NCBI GenBank assembly: GCA_024426085.1
Contig: CP087974.1
Location: 2,356,001 to 2,420,000, forward strand
Reading direction: 5' to 3'
DNA from: Rhizobium sp. RCAM05350
Lineage (GTDB): Bacteria; Pseudomonadota; Alphaproteobacteria; Rhizobiales; Rhizobiaceae
Length of the DNA: 64,000 nucleotides
The translations under genes were made by a program, and so were the position numbers. The notes below the pieces were generated by a model. The model saw nothing but the letters and a program-made list of their open reading frames with translations, made no database searches and had not been told where the DNA came from. Of the stretch, positions 31,317 through 40,777 are shown piece by piece (within the stretch, counting starts at the first letter, position 1; every line of letters begins with the position of its first letter).

Positions 31317-31402
31317 GCCGCCTAACCACAAAGGAGACAATTGCGGACGGCGATATTACTGCGGCCAGCCCTGGAAAAGCGCAAAAGAGCTTGACCTCAT
31401 CC

Positions 31403-31654
31403 CGCCGATTAGAGAAGCGCCGCCTCTTTCGGCAACGAGCTGGAGGCCCCGTCTGACGGCCTCTCCAACCAGGATCGGACTTCCTCCGGACGCGTATGGG
31501 GCAGCCGCAGCGTTCCCCGCCGCACGCCCGGCTGGTTCAGCACAACGGCCATCTGCTCGTAGTCTCCGGGACGCGAGGCCCGGATGTGAAGAGCATTGTT
31601 CAACGGCAGAACGGGAGAGTTTTCTGTTTGCTTCATGACGGTCCTCGTCTTCAA
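31403..31654 (-). pseudogene. GNAT acetyltransferase, N-terminal fragment
   Basis: Starting at MKTRTVMKQTENS (or the second Met at 31636), the fragment contains LHIRASRPGDYEQMAVVLNQPGVRRGTLRLPHTRPEEVRSWLERPSDG, the typical first strand and helices of a GNAT domain. After one G missing near 31450 it continues LQLVAERGGASLIGG and stops at the insertion. The rest of the gene is at 29063-29370. The gene cannot make a whole enzyme in this arrangement. Confidence 0.78.
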
Positions 31655-31831
31655 GTGCGAGGAGGTAAGAAGCTTGCGACCCTACCTGCCTCGGCAGGGT
31701 CCACAGGATGAAAGCGCTTTTAGCCCAACACCGATCCTGCGCACCCCGAAAGGTCCGTGCAGGTCATGATAAGGGTCGTTGCCACGCTGTTCATGTGGGC
31801 AAACTGAACGAACATGCCGCCAAAGGCAAGC

Positions 31832-33407
31832 TCAGAAAACCCGCCAGGCGATGTAGATAAGCGTCAGTGCGATGACCCAGAGCGCCAGGCGGCCCGAGCG
31901 GCTGTGGCGCGCCTCGGAGCGCCCGATGGCTTCAGCAGTCTGTTCGTCGAAACGGGAGGCCGTTTTCGGCCATGGAGGTCAGGTCGCGGGAAAATTTCTC
32001 CGTCTTGGCGGCGATCTCGGGCGCGGCCTCAGCCAATCTCAGAGCGGCGTGCAGCCCCTCCTTGACATCGGAGACGATACGCTTCGGGCCAAGATTGTCG
32101 CGGATCCAGGCACCAACCACCGGCTCGGAAGCTTTCCACATGTTGAAGCGCGGATTGAGCGTGCGGGCGACGCCTTCGACAACGACCATGGTCTTCTGCA
32201 GCATGACCAGTTCCGGCCGTGTTTCCATGTCGAACAGCTGGGTCACCTCGAACAGCAGCGTCAGAAGCTTGGCCATCGAAATGGTCTCGGCCGGCTGGCC
32301 GTGGATCGGTTCGCCGATGGCGCGGATCGCCTGGGCAAAGCTTGCGACATTGTGGTGAGCCGGCACGTAGCCCGCTTCGAAATGCACGTCGGCGACGCGG
32401 CGATAGTCACGGGTGATGAACCCATAGAGGATTTCGGCGAGGAAACGTCGCTCCTTCTTGCCGAGACGGCCGACAATGCCGAAATCGACGGCGACGATCA
32501 TGCCCTGCGGATCGACGAACAGATTACCCTGGTGCATGTCGGCATGGAAGAAACCGTCGCGCAGCGTGTGGCGCAGGAAGGACTGGATCAGCGTGTCGGC
32601 CAGCCCGTTCAGATCATGTCCGGCGGCGCGCAGACCCTCGACATCCGACATCTTGGTGCCGTCGATCCATTCCATCGTCACGACGTCGCGGCCGGTGCGT
32701 TCCCAATCGACCTTCGGCACCCGGAAGCCCGGATCGTCGGCCGCGTTCTCGCCGAGTTCCGACAGGGCAGCGGCCTCGAGCCGCAAATCCATCTCGATCT
32801 TGGTCGTCTGCTCCAGCGTTTTCGTCACTTCGACCGGCCGCAGGCGGCGGGTATGGGGCAGGAAACGCTCCTGCAGCCCGGCAACGAGGAACATCGCCTC
32901 CAGATCATGGGCAAAACGCTGGCGCACGCCGGGGGCGGATAACCTTGACCGCAACCTTTTGCTCGACGCCATCCTTGAGCACCATTGCAGGATGCACCTG
33001 GGCAATCGAGGCCGCGGCGATCGGGTCGCCAAATTGGGTATAGAGTTCGGCGACCGGACGGCCGAGAGAGGCCTCGACCGCGGCACGTGCCTCCTCCAGC
33101 GGAAAGGTCGCCATACGATCCTGCAGGAAGGACAGATCTTCGGCAAAATCGGCGCCGACGACATCGGGACGGGTGGCGAGAAACTGGCCGATCTTCACAT
33201 AGGAGGGGCCAAGCCGCTCGATCGCCCGAGCCAGCCGGTCGCTGCGATCCTCATGCCTGGCATGGCGGCGCGCAAAAGGCCGGCAAACGACTGCGCGGCC
33301 TTGGGCAGTGCCGGCAGGTCATCCGACGGCAGCGCCGACACGACGCCTTCGCGCACCAGAACCCAGCCGATACGGACGAGGCGAAGATAGGCTCCTGGCG
33401 TGCTCAT
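31832..33407 (-). CDS. ubiB: Ubiquinone biosynthesis regulatory kinase-like protein (frame broken)
   Basis: UbiB is an ABC1/ADCK atypical kinase-ATPase anchored in the inner membrane and needed for ubiquinone synthesis. The signature KIGQFLATRPD (KxGQ motif), the A-rich loop SIAQVH, the catalytic HADMHQGNLFVD and the metal motif VAVDFGIVGRLG are present. Breaks lie near 33230, at about 32931-32936 (extra C in VIRPGVRQRF) and near 31955. The restored C-terminus has a hydrophobic anchor (RLALWVIALTLIYIAWRVF). Corrected about 525 residues. ubiE precedes it by 55 bases on the same strand. Confidence 0.92.
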
Positions 33408-33462
33408 AGCGGCTTGCCGCCAAGCAGGGGCAGCCCCTCAGAGCGCTTCACGAGAATGGATA

Positions 33463-34245
33463 TCATGCGTCGATCTTCCAGCCGGAATGCAGCGCGGCAA
33501 TGCCGGCGGTGTAATTAGTATAGGTGACACGCGAAAAACCCGCCTTGGTGATCATGGCGGCAAAATCGCGCTGGTTGGGGAACTTGCGGATCGATTCCAC
33601 CAGATACTGGTAGGGCTCGGCATCGCCAGTGACCATCCGGCCGAATTTCGGGATCGCGTTGAACGACCAGGCATCATAGACCTTGTCGAGCAACGGCATG
33701 TCGACCTCGGAGAATTCCAGCACGAGCAGGCGGCCGCCGCGCTTCAGGACGCGGTAGGCTTCCGACAACGCCACGTCGATGCGCGGCACGTTGCGGATAC
33801 CGAAGGCGATCGTATAGGCATCGAAGGAATTCGCCTCGAACGGCAGTTCCTCGGCATTGGCCTCGACGAAAGTGAGATTGGGCGACAGGCCCTTCTTCTC
33901 GGCGCGCTCGGCGCCAACGCCAAGCATAGAGCCGTTGATGTCGAGCACGGTCGCATGCGCCTTGCGATCCGATGCCTCGACGATACGGAAGGCGATGTCA
34001 CCGGTACCGCCGGCAACGTCGAGAACCTTATAGCCCTCGGAGCGGCTCGGATTGAGTGAAGCGATCATCGCATCCTTCCAGGCGCGGTGCAGCCCCATGG
34101 ACATGACGTCGTTCATGATATCGTAGCGCTTGGCGACCTTGTGAAAGACATCGTTGACGAGCGCCTGCTTCTCGCCCTGGCCAACCTGGCGAAAACCGTA
34201 GGAGGTTTCCATGCCGCCATCGGCAGAAGTGCGCTCACCAGTCAT
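33463..34245 (-). CDS. ubiE: Ubiquinone/menaquinone C-methyltransferase
   Basis: UbiE methylates the demethoxy-ubiquinol ring at C2 using S-adenosylmethionine. The intact 260-residue protein has SAM motif [15 protein letters not shown], the N-terminal [19 protein letters not shown] and the C-terminal [14 protein letters not shown], all UbiE hallmarks. The ATG at 34243-34245 is used; an adjacent upstream TTG in frame adds one residue only. It forms an operon with ubiB and is divergent from mutM, the usual order in rhizobia. Confidence 0.95.
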   Translation of the reverse strand: MTGERTSADGGMETSYGFRQVGQGEKQALVNDVFHKVAKRYDIMNDVMSMGLHRAWKDAMIASLNPSRSEGYKVLDVAGGTGDIAFRIVEASDRKAHATVLDINGSMLGVGAERAEKKGLSPNLTFVEANAEELPFEANSFDAYTIAFGIRNVPRIDVALSEAYRVLKRGGRLLVLEFSEVDMPLLDKVYDAWSFNAIPKFGRMVTGDAEPYQYLVESIRKFPNQRDFAAMITKAGFSRVTYTNYTAGIAALHSGWKIDA

Positions 34246-34428
34246 CAAGATTTACTCCGTTCAATCGCTGTTGCGCCGACCATAGCGAATTCGCTTCATC
34301 CACGCTATCTCTGCGGCAGATAGCGGCCTGCGGCATTCGCGCCCGTGGCGGCCTGCTATAGGATATGTGCGCTGCGAATGGAATTGCCAAATGGCTCCGG
34401 CCAGTTGGTGCGTGACAAGGAGATAGGA

Positions 34429-35314
34429 ATGCCGGAACTTCCCGAGGTGGAAACGGTCAGGCGGGGCCTGACGCCCGCGATGGAAGGCGCGCTTCTGGTG
34501 CGCGCAGAGTTGCGGCGTCCGGACCTGCGGTTCCCCTTCCCGGCCGACTTTTCAACGCTGGTTTCGGGACGGCGGATCGTCTCGCTCGGGCGGCGGGCGA
34601 AATACCTATTGATCGACCTTGAGGGTGGCGACGTGATCATCGCCCATCTCGGCATGTCCGGATCCTTCAGAGTGGAAGATGGTCCCGACACACCCGGCAA
34701 TTTCCATCATCCACGCGGTAAAAGCGAAAAACACGACCATGTCGTTTTCCATCTGGAAGGCACCAACGGCCCGGCCCGCGTCATCTATAACGACCCGCGC
34801 CGCTTCGGCTTCATGGATCTTGCCCGGCGCGAGGCGCTGGCGAGCCACGCCTTCTTCCGCGAGCTTGGCGAAGAGCCGACCGGCAACGTGCTGGATGCCG
34901 CCTATCTGGCGGCGCGCTTTGCCGGCAAGGCGCAGCCGCTAAAATCGGCGCTGCTCGACCAGAAGAACATTGCCGGCCTCGGCAATATCTATGTCTGCGA
35001 GGCGCTGTGGCGTTCCGGCCTCTCGCCGCTGCGGGCCGCAGGTACGCTGGTCGACGCCAGGGGAAAGCCGAAGGCGACGCTTGTGCTCCTAACCGAGGCG
35101 ATCCGGGCGGTGATTGCCGACGCCATTGCCGCTGGCGGATCGTCGCTGCGCGACCATATCCAGACGGACGGTACGCTCTGGCTATTTCCAGCATTCGTTC
35201 TCGGTCTACGATCGCGAAGGCGAGCCCTGCCGGACGCCGGGCTGCGGCGGGACGGTCGCCCGCGTGGTCCAGGCTGGCCGATCGACCTTCTATTGCCCGA
35301 AATGCCAGAAATAG
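34429..35314 (+). CDS. mutM: Formamidopyrimidine-DNA glycosylase (frame broken)
   Basis: MutM/Fpg removes 8-oxoguanine and formamidopyrimidines from DNA and nicks the abasic site. The N-terminal catalytic Pro and Glu are in [14 protein letters not shown]; the H2TH region reads [20 protein letters not shown]; the C-terminal zinc finger is [28 protein letters not shown]. An extra T at about 35179 (GTACGCTCTGGC) shifts the frame; the correct reading is [19 protein letters not shown]. Corrected about 295 residues. Divergent from ubiE and followed by rpsT. Confidence 0.95.
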
Positions 35315-35362
35315 AACTATCGACCAAGGAGGCCTGCCAGCCGCGTTTTCGAAAATAGCGCG

Positions 35363-35391
35363 TTGACGGGAGGCGTGTTTAAGGCTATATG
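35363..35391 (+). promoter_or_regulatory. Sigma-70-type promoter for rpsT
   Basis: TTGACG (35363-35368) and TATATG (35386-35391) are separated by 17 bases, an excellent housekeeping-promoter match. The rpsT start is 126 bases further on, leaving a leader of about 120 nucleotides in which ribosomal-protein autoregulation could act. Confidence 0.65.
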
Positions 35392-35517
35392 CCGCCCACA
35401 GTTTGGAAAGCCGCTCCAAGGTTTTCCGATATTGCTCCCTACTTGCTTGGACGACAGGTCGCAGTGACCCGGCACGGCGGTTGGGAGTTTTTGTCAGATT
35501 TCGAAGAGAGACACCAA

Positions 35518-35784
35518 ATGGCCAATACAACTTCGGCGAAAAAGCGACCCGCAAGATCGCACGCCGCACGGAAGTCAACAAGTCCCGCCGTTCGCGCGTT
35601 CTGCGGCTTCATCCGCAAGGTCGAAGAAGCCATCGCTTCCGGCGATCAGGTTCTCGCTCAGGCAGCCCTGAAGGCAGCCCAGCCGGAACTGATGCGTGCA
35701 GCCACCAAGGGCGTGCTGCATGCCAACACGGCATCGCGCAAAGTTTCGCGTCTCATGAACCGCGTAAAGTCGCTTTCGGCTTAA
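35518..35784 (+). CDS. rpsT: 30S ribosomal protein S20 (hidden compensating frameshifts)
   Basis: S20 binds 16S rRNA during small-subunit assembly. The frame appears open for 88 codons, but residues 10-30 as written are wrong. A lost G near 35544 and an extra base near 35609 cancel out. Read with those corrected, the N-terminus is [20 protein letters not shown] followed by [23 protein letters not shown], the family sequence. The C-terminal half is correct. The gene sits between mutM and dnaA and has its own promoter and terminator. Confidence 0.95.
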   Translation: MANTTSAKKRPARSHAARKSTSPAVRAFCGFIRKVEEAIASGDQVLAQAALKAAQPELMRAATKGVLHANTASRKVSRLMNRVKSLSA

Positions 35785-35815
35785 GCCGGCTTACTAAAAC
35801 ATCATCAATGCATTA

Positions 35816-35839
35816 GCCCGGTCCTGCGACCGGGCTTTT
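35816..35839 (+). terminator. rpsT terminator
   Basis: GCCCGGT and ACCGGGC form a 7-base stem around CCTGCG, followed by TTTT at 35836-35839. It lies 31 bases after the rpsT stop. Confidence 0.8.
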
Positions 35840-35886
35840 CTGATTCGGTTCTTGCTCTTGCAGATGGTTAATCCTTGTGCAAGTTA

Positions 35887-35908
35887 TTATGTCATGGCAA
35901 TGACATAA
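35887..35908. repeat. Perfect palindrome in the rpsT-dnaA gap
   Basis: TTATGTCAT and ATGACATAA are perfect 9-base arms separated by GGCA. A short T run follows. The arms are A/T-rich and more like a regulator-binding dyad than a terminator stem. The binding protein is unknown. Confidence 0.6.
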
Positions 35909-36615
35909 TTTTTCTAATAAATTCAAATAGATACAGGAGGATGCTCGGATTTATCCTCCTCCGGCCGGGGTCCGTTAAGGCCTGTGGCGAGTCAAGATTT
36001 TTTTATTTTTTTTGTTTTTCGCCAGCTAAACTCCGGGCCAAAATTCAAAGCCCTTGATTCAAAAGCGATTCTCTTTCACCAGCGTCCCGTCCATGCAGGA
36101 CACGCTATGAGAGTCAACGCCCGACGCTTCCCGAGTGTTAAAATTCGCGATTGATCTTGTGTCACGATCCTGCCTAAATGCCTCTCACAGAAGGCGCGGG
36201 ACATACCTGTGGACAAGATGAAAAGGCCACCTTTCAACAGGCGGCATAATTTCACTTAGACCTTTTGTAACGGGGTGGTTCCACAACGTTCCATCAATCA
36301 GAACAGGGCGTTTACAGCTGTGCAATATGTTTGCTCAGAAGGACGTTCTGCGACTTTTGGTTGCACGAGATTGAGGCCGCCCGATACGCCGAACAACGCA
36401 CCGCCGCGGTTCTTGCCGCGCAGTGCTGGGACGGTGGCCGATATGCGGATGAGGACGCAATGTCGGCAAACTGGCCTGCCCTTCTTCACGAGGGTTGGGA
36501 AGGCCGGTGAGAATGGACGGACCCGGAAAGGATACGAGGCCTGACCGGACACGGAAATGAAACAGTGCAAGCGGGACATGCGTTTGGCTTCGGCTAAACG
36601 GATTTTTTAATGAAA

Positions 36616-36657
36616 CCGTTCCCTGAGAGGAGGATGAGGATTCCTCTTGCGGAACGG
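36616..36657 (+). promoter_or_regulatory. Two-tier hairpin in the dnaA leader
   Basis: CCGTTCC pairs with GGAACGG, and inside it AGAGGA pairs with TCCTCT, with CTG/TGC forming a symmetric internal loop and GGATGAGGAT as the apical loop. The structure ends 111 bases before the dnaA start. No T run follows, so it is not a simple terminator; a role in dnaA mRNA control is possible. Confidence 0.45.
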
Positions 36658-36768
36658 AGAGCGTTTGAATTGGGCGGCATGCCTTTGAAAAGGGCCGCGT
36701 GAGACAGACATAAAGGCTGACGCCGGCAGCAATGGCGGCGTCGTGGAATGATATTGGAAGGCGGCAAT

Positions 36769-38325
36769 ATGCTAAGTAATTCGGTGACGGCGGCGATTGT
36801 ATTCGAGAATGGGGAGAATGCACGTCAGATCGCGGTAAAGCAGTCTGACGGTACGGCGGGGGAAAAAGGCGACACGATGCAGAGCGCACTTTTCGAGCGG
36901 GTCAGTGCGCGTTTAAAGGCCCAGGTAGGCCCTGATGTTTTTGCCAGCTGGTTCGGCCGGCTGAAGCTGCAATCCGTTTCCAAGAGTGTGGTGCGGCTGT
37001 CCGTTCCCACGACATTCCTGAAGTCGTGGATCAACAACCGCTATCTCGACCTGATCACCAACATCTTCCAGCAGGAAGACGCCGAGATCCTGAAGGTGGA
37101 GATTGTCGTTCTGCAGCGCGACGCGCAGCGCCCGGCCCGGTCTTCAGGATGATGTGGTCCAGGCAAACCACAGCGACACGGCGACGCCCGCGACTTCGCG
37201 CCGTTCCGCGCCGCAGACCCTTGCCCATCATGCAGCCGCTACTGTTGGCAACCTTCAGAAGATGCAGCCGGTCGCAGGACCTCTGTTCGGTTCGCCGCTG
37301 GATTCACGCTACACATTCGAGAGCTTTGTCGAGGGCTCCTCGAACCGGGTTGCCCTTGCCGCCGCAAAGACGATCGCCGAAGCCGGCGCGGGCGCTGTGC
37401 GCTTCAATCCCCTGTTCATTCATTCGACGGTTGGCCTTGGCAAGACACACCTGCTGCAAGCGATCGCCACCGCCGCGATCCAGAGCGCACGTGCACCCCG
37501 CGTCGTCTATCTGACAGCGGAATATTTCATGTGGCGCTTCGCAACAGCCATTCGCGATAATGATGCGCTGTCCTTGAAAGAAACCCTGCGCAACATCGAT
37601 CTTCTGGTCATCGACGACATGCAGTTCCTGCAGGGCAAGTCGATCCAGCACGAATTCTGCCATCTTCTCAACATGCTGCTCGATAGCGCCAAGCAGGTCG
37701 TCGTTGCTGCCGATCGCGCGCCCTGGGAACTGGAATCGCTCGATCCGCGCGTTCGTTCGCGCCTGCAGGGCGGCGTCGCCATCGAGATGGAAGGCCCGGA
37801 TTACGAGATGCGTCTCGAAATCCTCAAGCGCCGCCTCGAAGTCGCCCGTCTGGACGACTCCTCGCTCGACATTCCCGCCAATATCCTGAGCCACGTCGCC
37901 CGCAACATCACAGCCAGCGGCCGTGAGCTTGAGGGCGCCTTCAATCAGTTGCTTTTCCGGCTTTCCTTCGAGCCCCAGTTGTCGATCGAACGGGTCGACG
38001 AACTGCTCGGCCACCTGGTCAATGCCGGTGAACCGCGCCGGGTGCGCATCGAAGATATCCAGCGCGTTGTTGCCAAACACTACAACGTGTCGCGCCAGGA
38101 ACTGGTTTCCAACCGCCGCACCCGCGTCATCGTCAAGCCGCGCCAGATCGCCATGTATCTGGCAAAGACCCTGACGCCCCGCTCCTTCCGGAAATCGGCC
38201 GCCGTTTTGGCGGACGCGATCACACCACGGTTTTGCATGCCGTGCGCAAGATCGAGGATCTGATCACCGGCGATACCAAGCTGTCGCATGAGATCGAGCT
38301 GTTGAAGCGGTTGATCAACGAATAG
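36769..38325 (+). CDS. dnaA: Chromosomal replication initiator DnaA (frame broken twice)
   Basis: DnaA binds the origin and melts it with ATP. Domain I has [26 protein letters not shown]; the AAA+ core has Walker [17 protein letters not shown] and Walker [11 protein letters not shown]; the C-terminal domain signature [19 protein letters not shown] appears after frame repair. Breaks lie near 37140 (RPARxLQDDVVQ) and near 38188, where one C is missing from [15 protein letters not shown]. Corrected about 519 residues. The ATG at 36769 follows GGAAGG by 7 bases. An essential gene, so these breaks are strong evidence of sequence error. Confidence 0.95.
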
Positions 38326-38353
38326 GTCGTCCATTTTCGGACGAAATGATTGA

Positions 38354-38388
38354 GACATACCCCTGTCCTGACCGGACAGGGGTATGTC
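38354..38388. terminator. Strong hairpin between dnaA and the M17 peptidase gene
   Basis: GACATACCCCTGTCC pairs perfectly with GGACAGGGGTATGTC over 15 bases with loop TGACC. It separates the two convergent genes 29 bases after dnaA and 23 bases from the peptidase stop, so it can stop both transcripts; TTT follows on the plus side after a short gap. Confidence 0.75.
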
Positions 38389-38410
38389 CGTTTCAAGCGA
38401 TCGTCAAAAA

Positions 38411-39801
38411 CTACTTCTTGCCGCTTGCAATCAGATGGTACAGCGCGCGGATGGCCTGCGCCTCGCCGCCGAGCGGCGAATGCGGACGCTCGGCCTGCGC
38501 CCAGCCGAAAATGTCGAAATGCACCCAGCTCTTTGCATTGGTAACAAAGCGCTTAAGGAACAAGGCGGCGGTGATCGATCCGGCCATGCCGCCGGCAGGC
38601 GCATTGGTAAGGTCGGCGATGCGGGCCGAGATGTCCTTCTCATAGCCCTTGTAGAGCGGCATGCGCCATAGCGGGTCATCGACGGTCAGACTCGCTTCCG
38701 TGAGGTCATGGGCCGGATCCTCGTCGTCAGTGTAGAACGGCGGCAGATCGGGGCCAAGGGCGACACGGGCGGCGCCTGTCAGCGTTGCCATGTCGATCAG
38801 AAGATCGGTCTCTTCCTCATCTGCGTAAGCCAGCGCATCCGCAAGGATCAACCTGCCTTCAGCATCTGTGTTGTCGATCTGCACGGTCAGGCCCTTGCGG
38901 CTGCGATAGATATCACCCGGGCGGAAGGCATTGGCGGAGATAGAGTTTTCGACGACGGGCACGAGCACGCGCAGATCGACCTTCAGCTTGGCATCCATAA
39001 TCATCAGGGCGAGCCCCATGACATTGGCAGCCCCGCCCATGTCCTTTTCATCAACAGCATAGAGGCTGCCGGCTTGATATCGAGGCCACCGGTGTCGAAG
39101 CAGACGCCCTTGCCGACCAGCGTCACTTTGCGATGACCTTTCTTGCCCCAGCGCATTTCAAGCAGGCGCGGCGCTTCGGCGCTAGCCCGGCCAACCGTGT
39201 GGACCAGCGGGAAATTCTGCTTGAGAAGATCGTCGCCGGAAACGACGGAGACCTTGGCTTTGTAGTGCTCTCCCAACGCCCGAAACGCTTCTTCCAGCGC
39301 ATTCGGCCCCATGTCGTTGGTGGGCATGTTGATCAGATCACGGGCGAGAAAAACACCTGCGAGCTGGCGTTTGATGTCGGCCGCATCGGCATCCGCCGGG
39401 ATCATCAAGGTCGGCGCTTCCTTACCGGTCGCCTTGTAGCGATCGAAGCTGTAGGAACCGAGCCCGTAGCCGAGGGCGAGACGATTTGCCGTCAGCGGTG
39501 CTGTCTCGACATGCCATTTTCCAGCCGGCAATGTTCGCGCCAGCTTACCGGTCAGGAACGGCGCTTCCGAAGGATTGGCGCCGAGCCCGAACAGCGCGCC
39601 GCCGAGATGACCGTCTTCGGACGGGATCAATAGAACGGCGCCGGACGCCGCCTTGAACCCCGCTTTGCGGGCCCAGTCGAGCGCGATCGGATCTATGGCG
39701 CCGATATCGATATGAGCCGGCGTGACCGCGAAGATCGGCAGGGTCTTGCCGGCGCTGGTATTGAACGGCGACGGACGGTCGATGAATTGATAGGAGGCCA
39801 T
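38411..39801 (-). CDS. M17-family leucyl aminopeptidase (frame broken)
   Basis: This cytoplasmic dizinc aminopeptidase removes N-terminal residues from peptides. The M17 motifs VGKGVCFDTGGLDIKPAASM and NTDAEGRLILADALAYADEEE carry the metal ligands and catalytic residues. The break near 39042 is one A missing from a run; corrected it reads MLLMKKDMGGAANVMGLALMIM. About 463 residues, the size of the PepB-like branch rather than classical 500-residue PepA. Its promoter region is shared with the divergent tadD. Confidence 0.9.
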
Positions 39802-39837
39802 GAAAATCCTTCGAAAGGAACGGGCAGAATCACCCGA

Positions 39838-39852
39838 TTAACGCTCCGTTAG
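39838..39852. promoter_or_regulatory. CtrA-like site before tadD
   Basis: TTAACGCTCCGTTAG fits TTAA-N7-TTAA with one mismatch. It lies between the divergent peptidase and tadD genes, 88 bases before the tadD start. CtrA controls pilus genes in several alphaproteobacteria. Confidence 0.4.
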
Positions 39853-39939
39853 GGTTAACAGATTATTGCTGGAGTGAAGATTGCGCCGATATGTTGGGAT
39901 TGTGTCCGGTGCTTGAGAAAATGCTGAGGGGCATTGGCG

Positions 39940-40763
39940 ATGAAATCACACGGACAACGGTCTTTTTCGAGCAACCGGTTCCTGCGGGGAACCGCGATGG
40001 CTATCCTCGCTGTGACACTGACCGGCTGTGGCACGCAGAAGAAGGAGCTGACAACAGGCTCCATTCCTTCCGCCAACTTCTCCAAACCCGTCCAATCGAT
40101 GAACGCAACCGAACTTTCGGCAGCGGCGGAAAGCATCGGCAAGGCCTACGAGCGCAACCCGAAGGACCGCGCCGCCGGCCTGAACTATGCCAATATGCTG
40201 AGAATGACCGGCCGCAACGACCAGGCACTGGCGGTCATGCAGCAGGTGGCGATCAATTTCCCCACCGACCGCGAAGTTCTGGCCGCCTATGGAAAATCGC
40301 AGGCCGCCGCAGGCCAACTCGAGCAGGCGCTGAACACCATTACCCCGCGCACAGACCCCCGACCGCCCCGACTGGAAACTGAAATCAGCCGAAGGCGCTA
40401 TCCTCGATCAGCTCGGCCGCTCTGGAGAAGCGCGCCAGCGTTATCATGAAGCGCTTGACATTCAGCCGAACGAATCGACGGTTTTGTCCAATCTCGGCAT
40501 GTCCTATCTGCTAAACAAGGATCTGAAGACGGCGGAAACCTATCTGCGCTCGGCGGTCGGTCAACCCGGCGCTGACAGCAGCGTGCGCCAGAACCTGGCG
40601 CTTGCCGTCGGCTTGCAGGGACGCTTCCCCGAGGCCGAACAGATCGCCCGTCAGGAGCTTTCTGCCAGACCAGGCCGAAGCCAACGTCAAATACCTTCGC
40701 TCGATCATGTCGCAGCAGAATGCCTGGCAGAAGCTTGCCAAGGACGACAAAGGCACGAATTGA
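39940..40763 (+). CDS. tadD: TadD-like tetratricopeptide lipoprotein (frame broken twice)
   Basis: TadD is an outer-membrane TPR lipoprotein that helps secretin assembly in Tad pilus systems. A lipoprotein signal (AMAILAVTLTGCG, lipidated Cys near residue 30) precedes TPR units: AYERNPKDRAAGLNYANMLRMTGRNDQALAV, AEGAILDQLGRSGEARQRYHEALDIQPNESTVLSNLGMSYLL, and so on. Breaks lie near 40344 (extra C) and 40665; the restored tail is SADQAEANVKYLRSIMSQQNAWQKLAKDDKGTN. About 274 residues. It is separated from the rest of the pilus genes by the LysR/SDR pair. Confidence 0.85.
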
Positions 40764-40777
40764 CGGCAAGCCCTGCC

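Larger units (their letters stand above)
29371..31402 (+). mobile_element. Inserted DNA carrying an IS110-family transposase
   Basis: The limits come from the split acetyltransferase gene: its coding sense stops at GGCGG/CCCCC around 29368-29372 on one side and resumes at CCCGCC around 31401 on the other. Rejoining gives LIGGAAGL, as expected for the family. The insert holds the transposase (29497-30541), a 356-base gap and an unrecognised gene (30898-31316). No target duplication longer than about 3 bases is visible, in keeping with IS110 elements. IS110 elements are usually 1.2-1.6 kb, so the right 700 bases may not belong to the IS itself. Confidence 0.65.
35840..36768. other. Long rpsT-dnaA intergenic region
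   Basis: About 930 bases without a gene I can support. It contains an A/T-rich stretch with long T runs near 35995-36018, the palindrome at 35887-35908, a single degenerate DnaA box (TGTGGACAA near 36207), a structured hairpin at 36616-36657 and a second inverted repeat (GACGCCG at 36719-36725, CGGCGTC at 36736-36742) just before the dnaA Shine-Dalgarno. Short open frames here lack family-like sequence. Confidence 0.6.

Noticed and set aside
31282..31638. Plus-strand open frame of 118 codons near the IS right edge
   Set aside because: It crosses the insertion junction and is antisense to the acetyltransferase N-terminal fragment.
31872..32942. Plus-strand open frame of 356 codons
   Set aside because: It is antisense to ubiB, whose kinase motifs are unmistakable.
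35840..36768. Chromosomal origin of replication upstream of dnaA
   Set aside because: Only one degenerate DnaA box is seen and no cluster; in rhizobia the origin is usually not next to dnaA.
36298..36889. Minus-strand open frame of 184 codons in the dnaA leader
   Set aside because: It has no recognisable domain, runs into the dnaA coding start and has no plausible Shine-Dalgarno.
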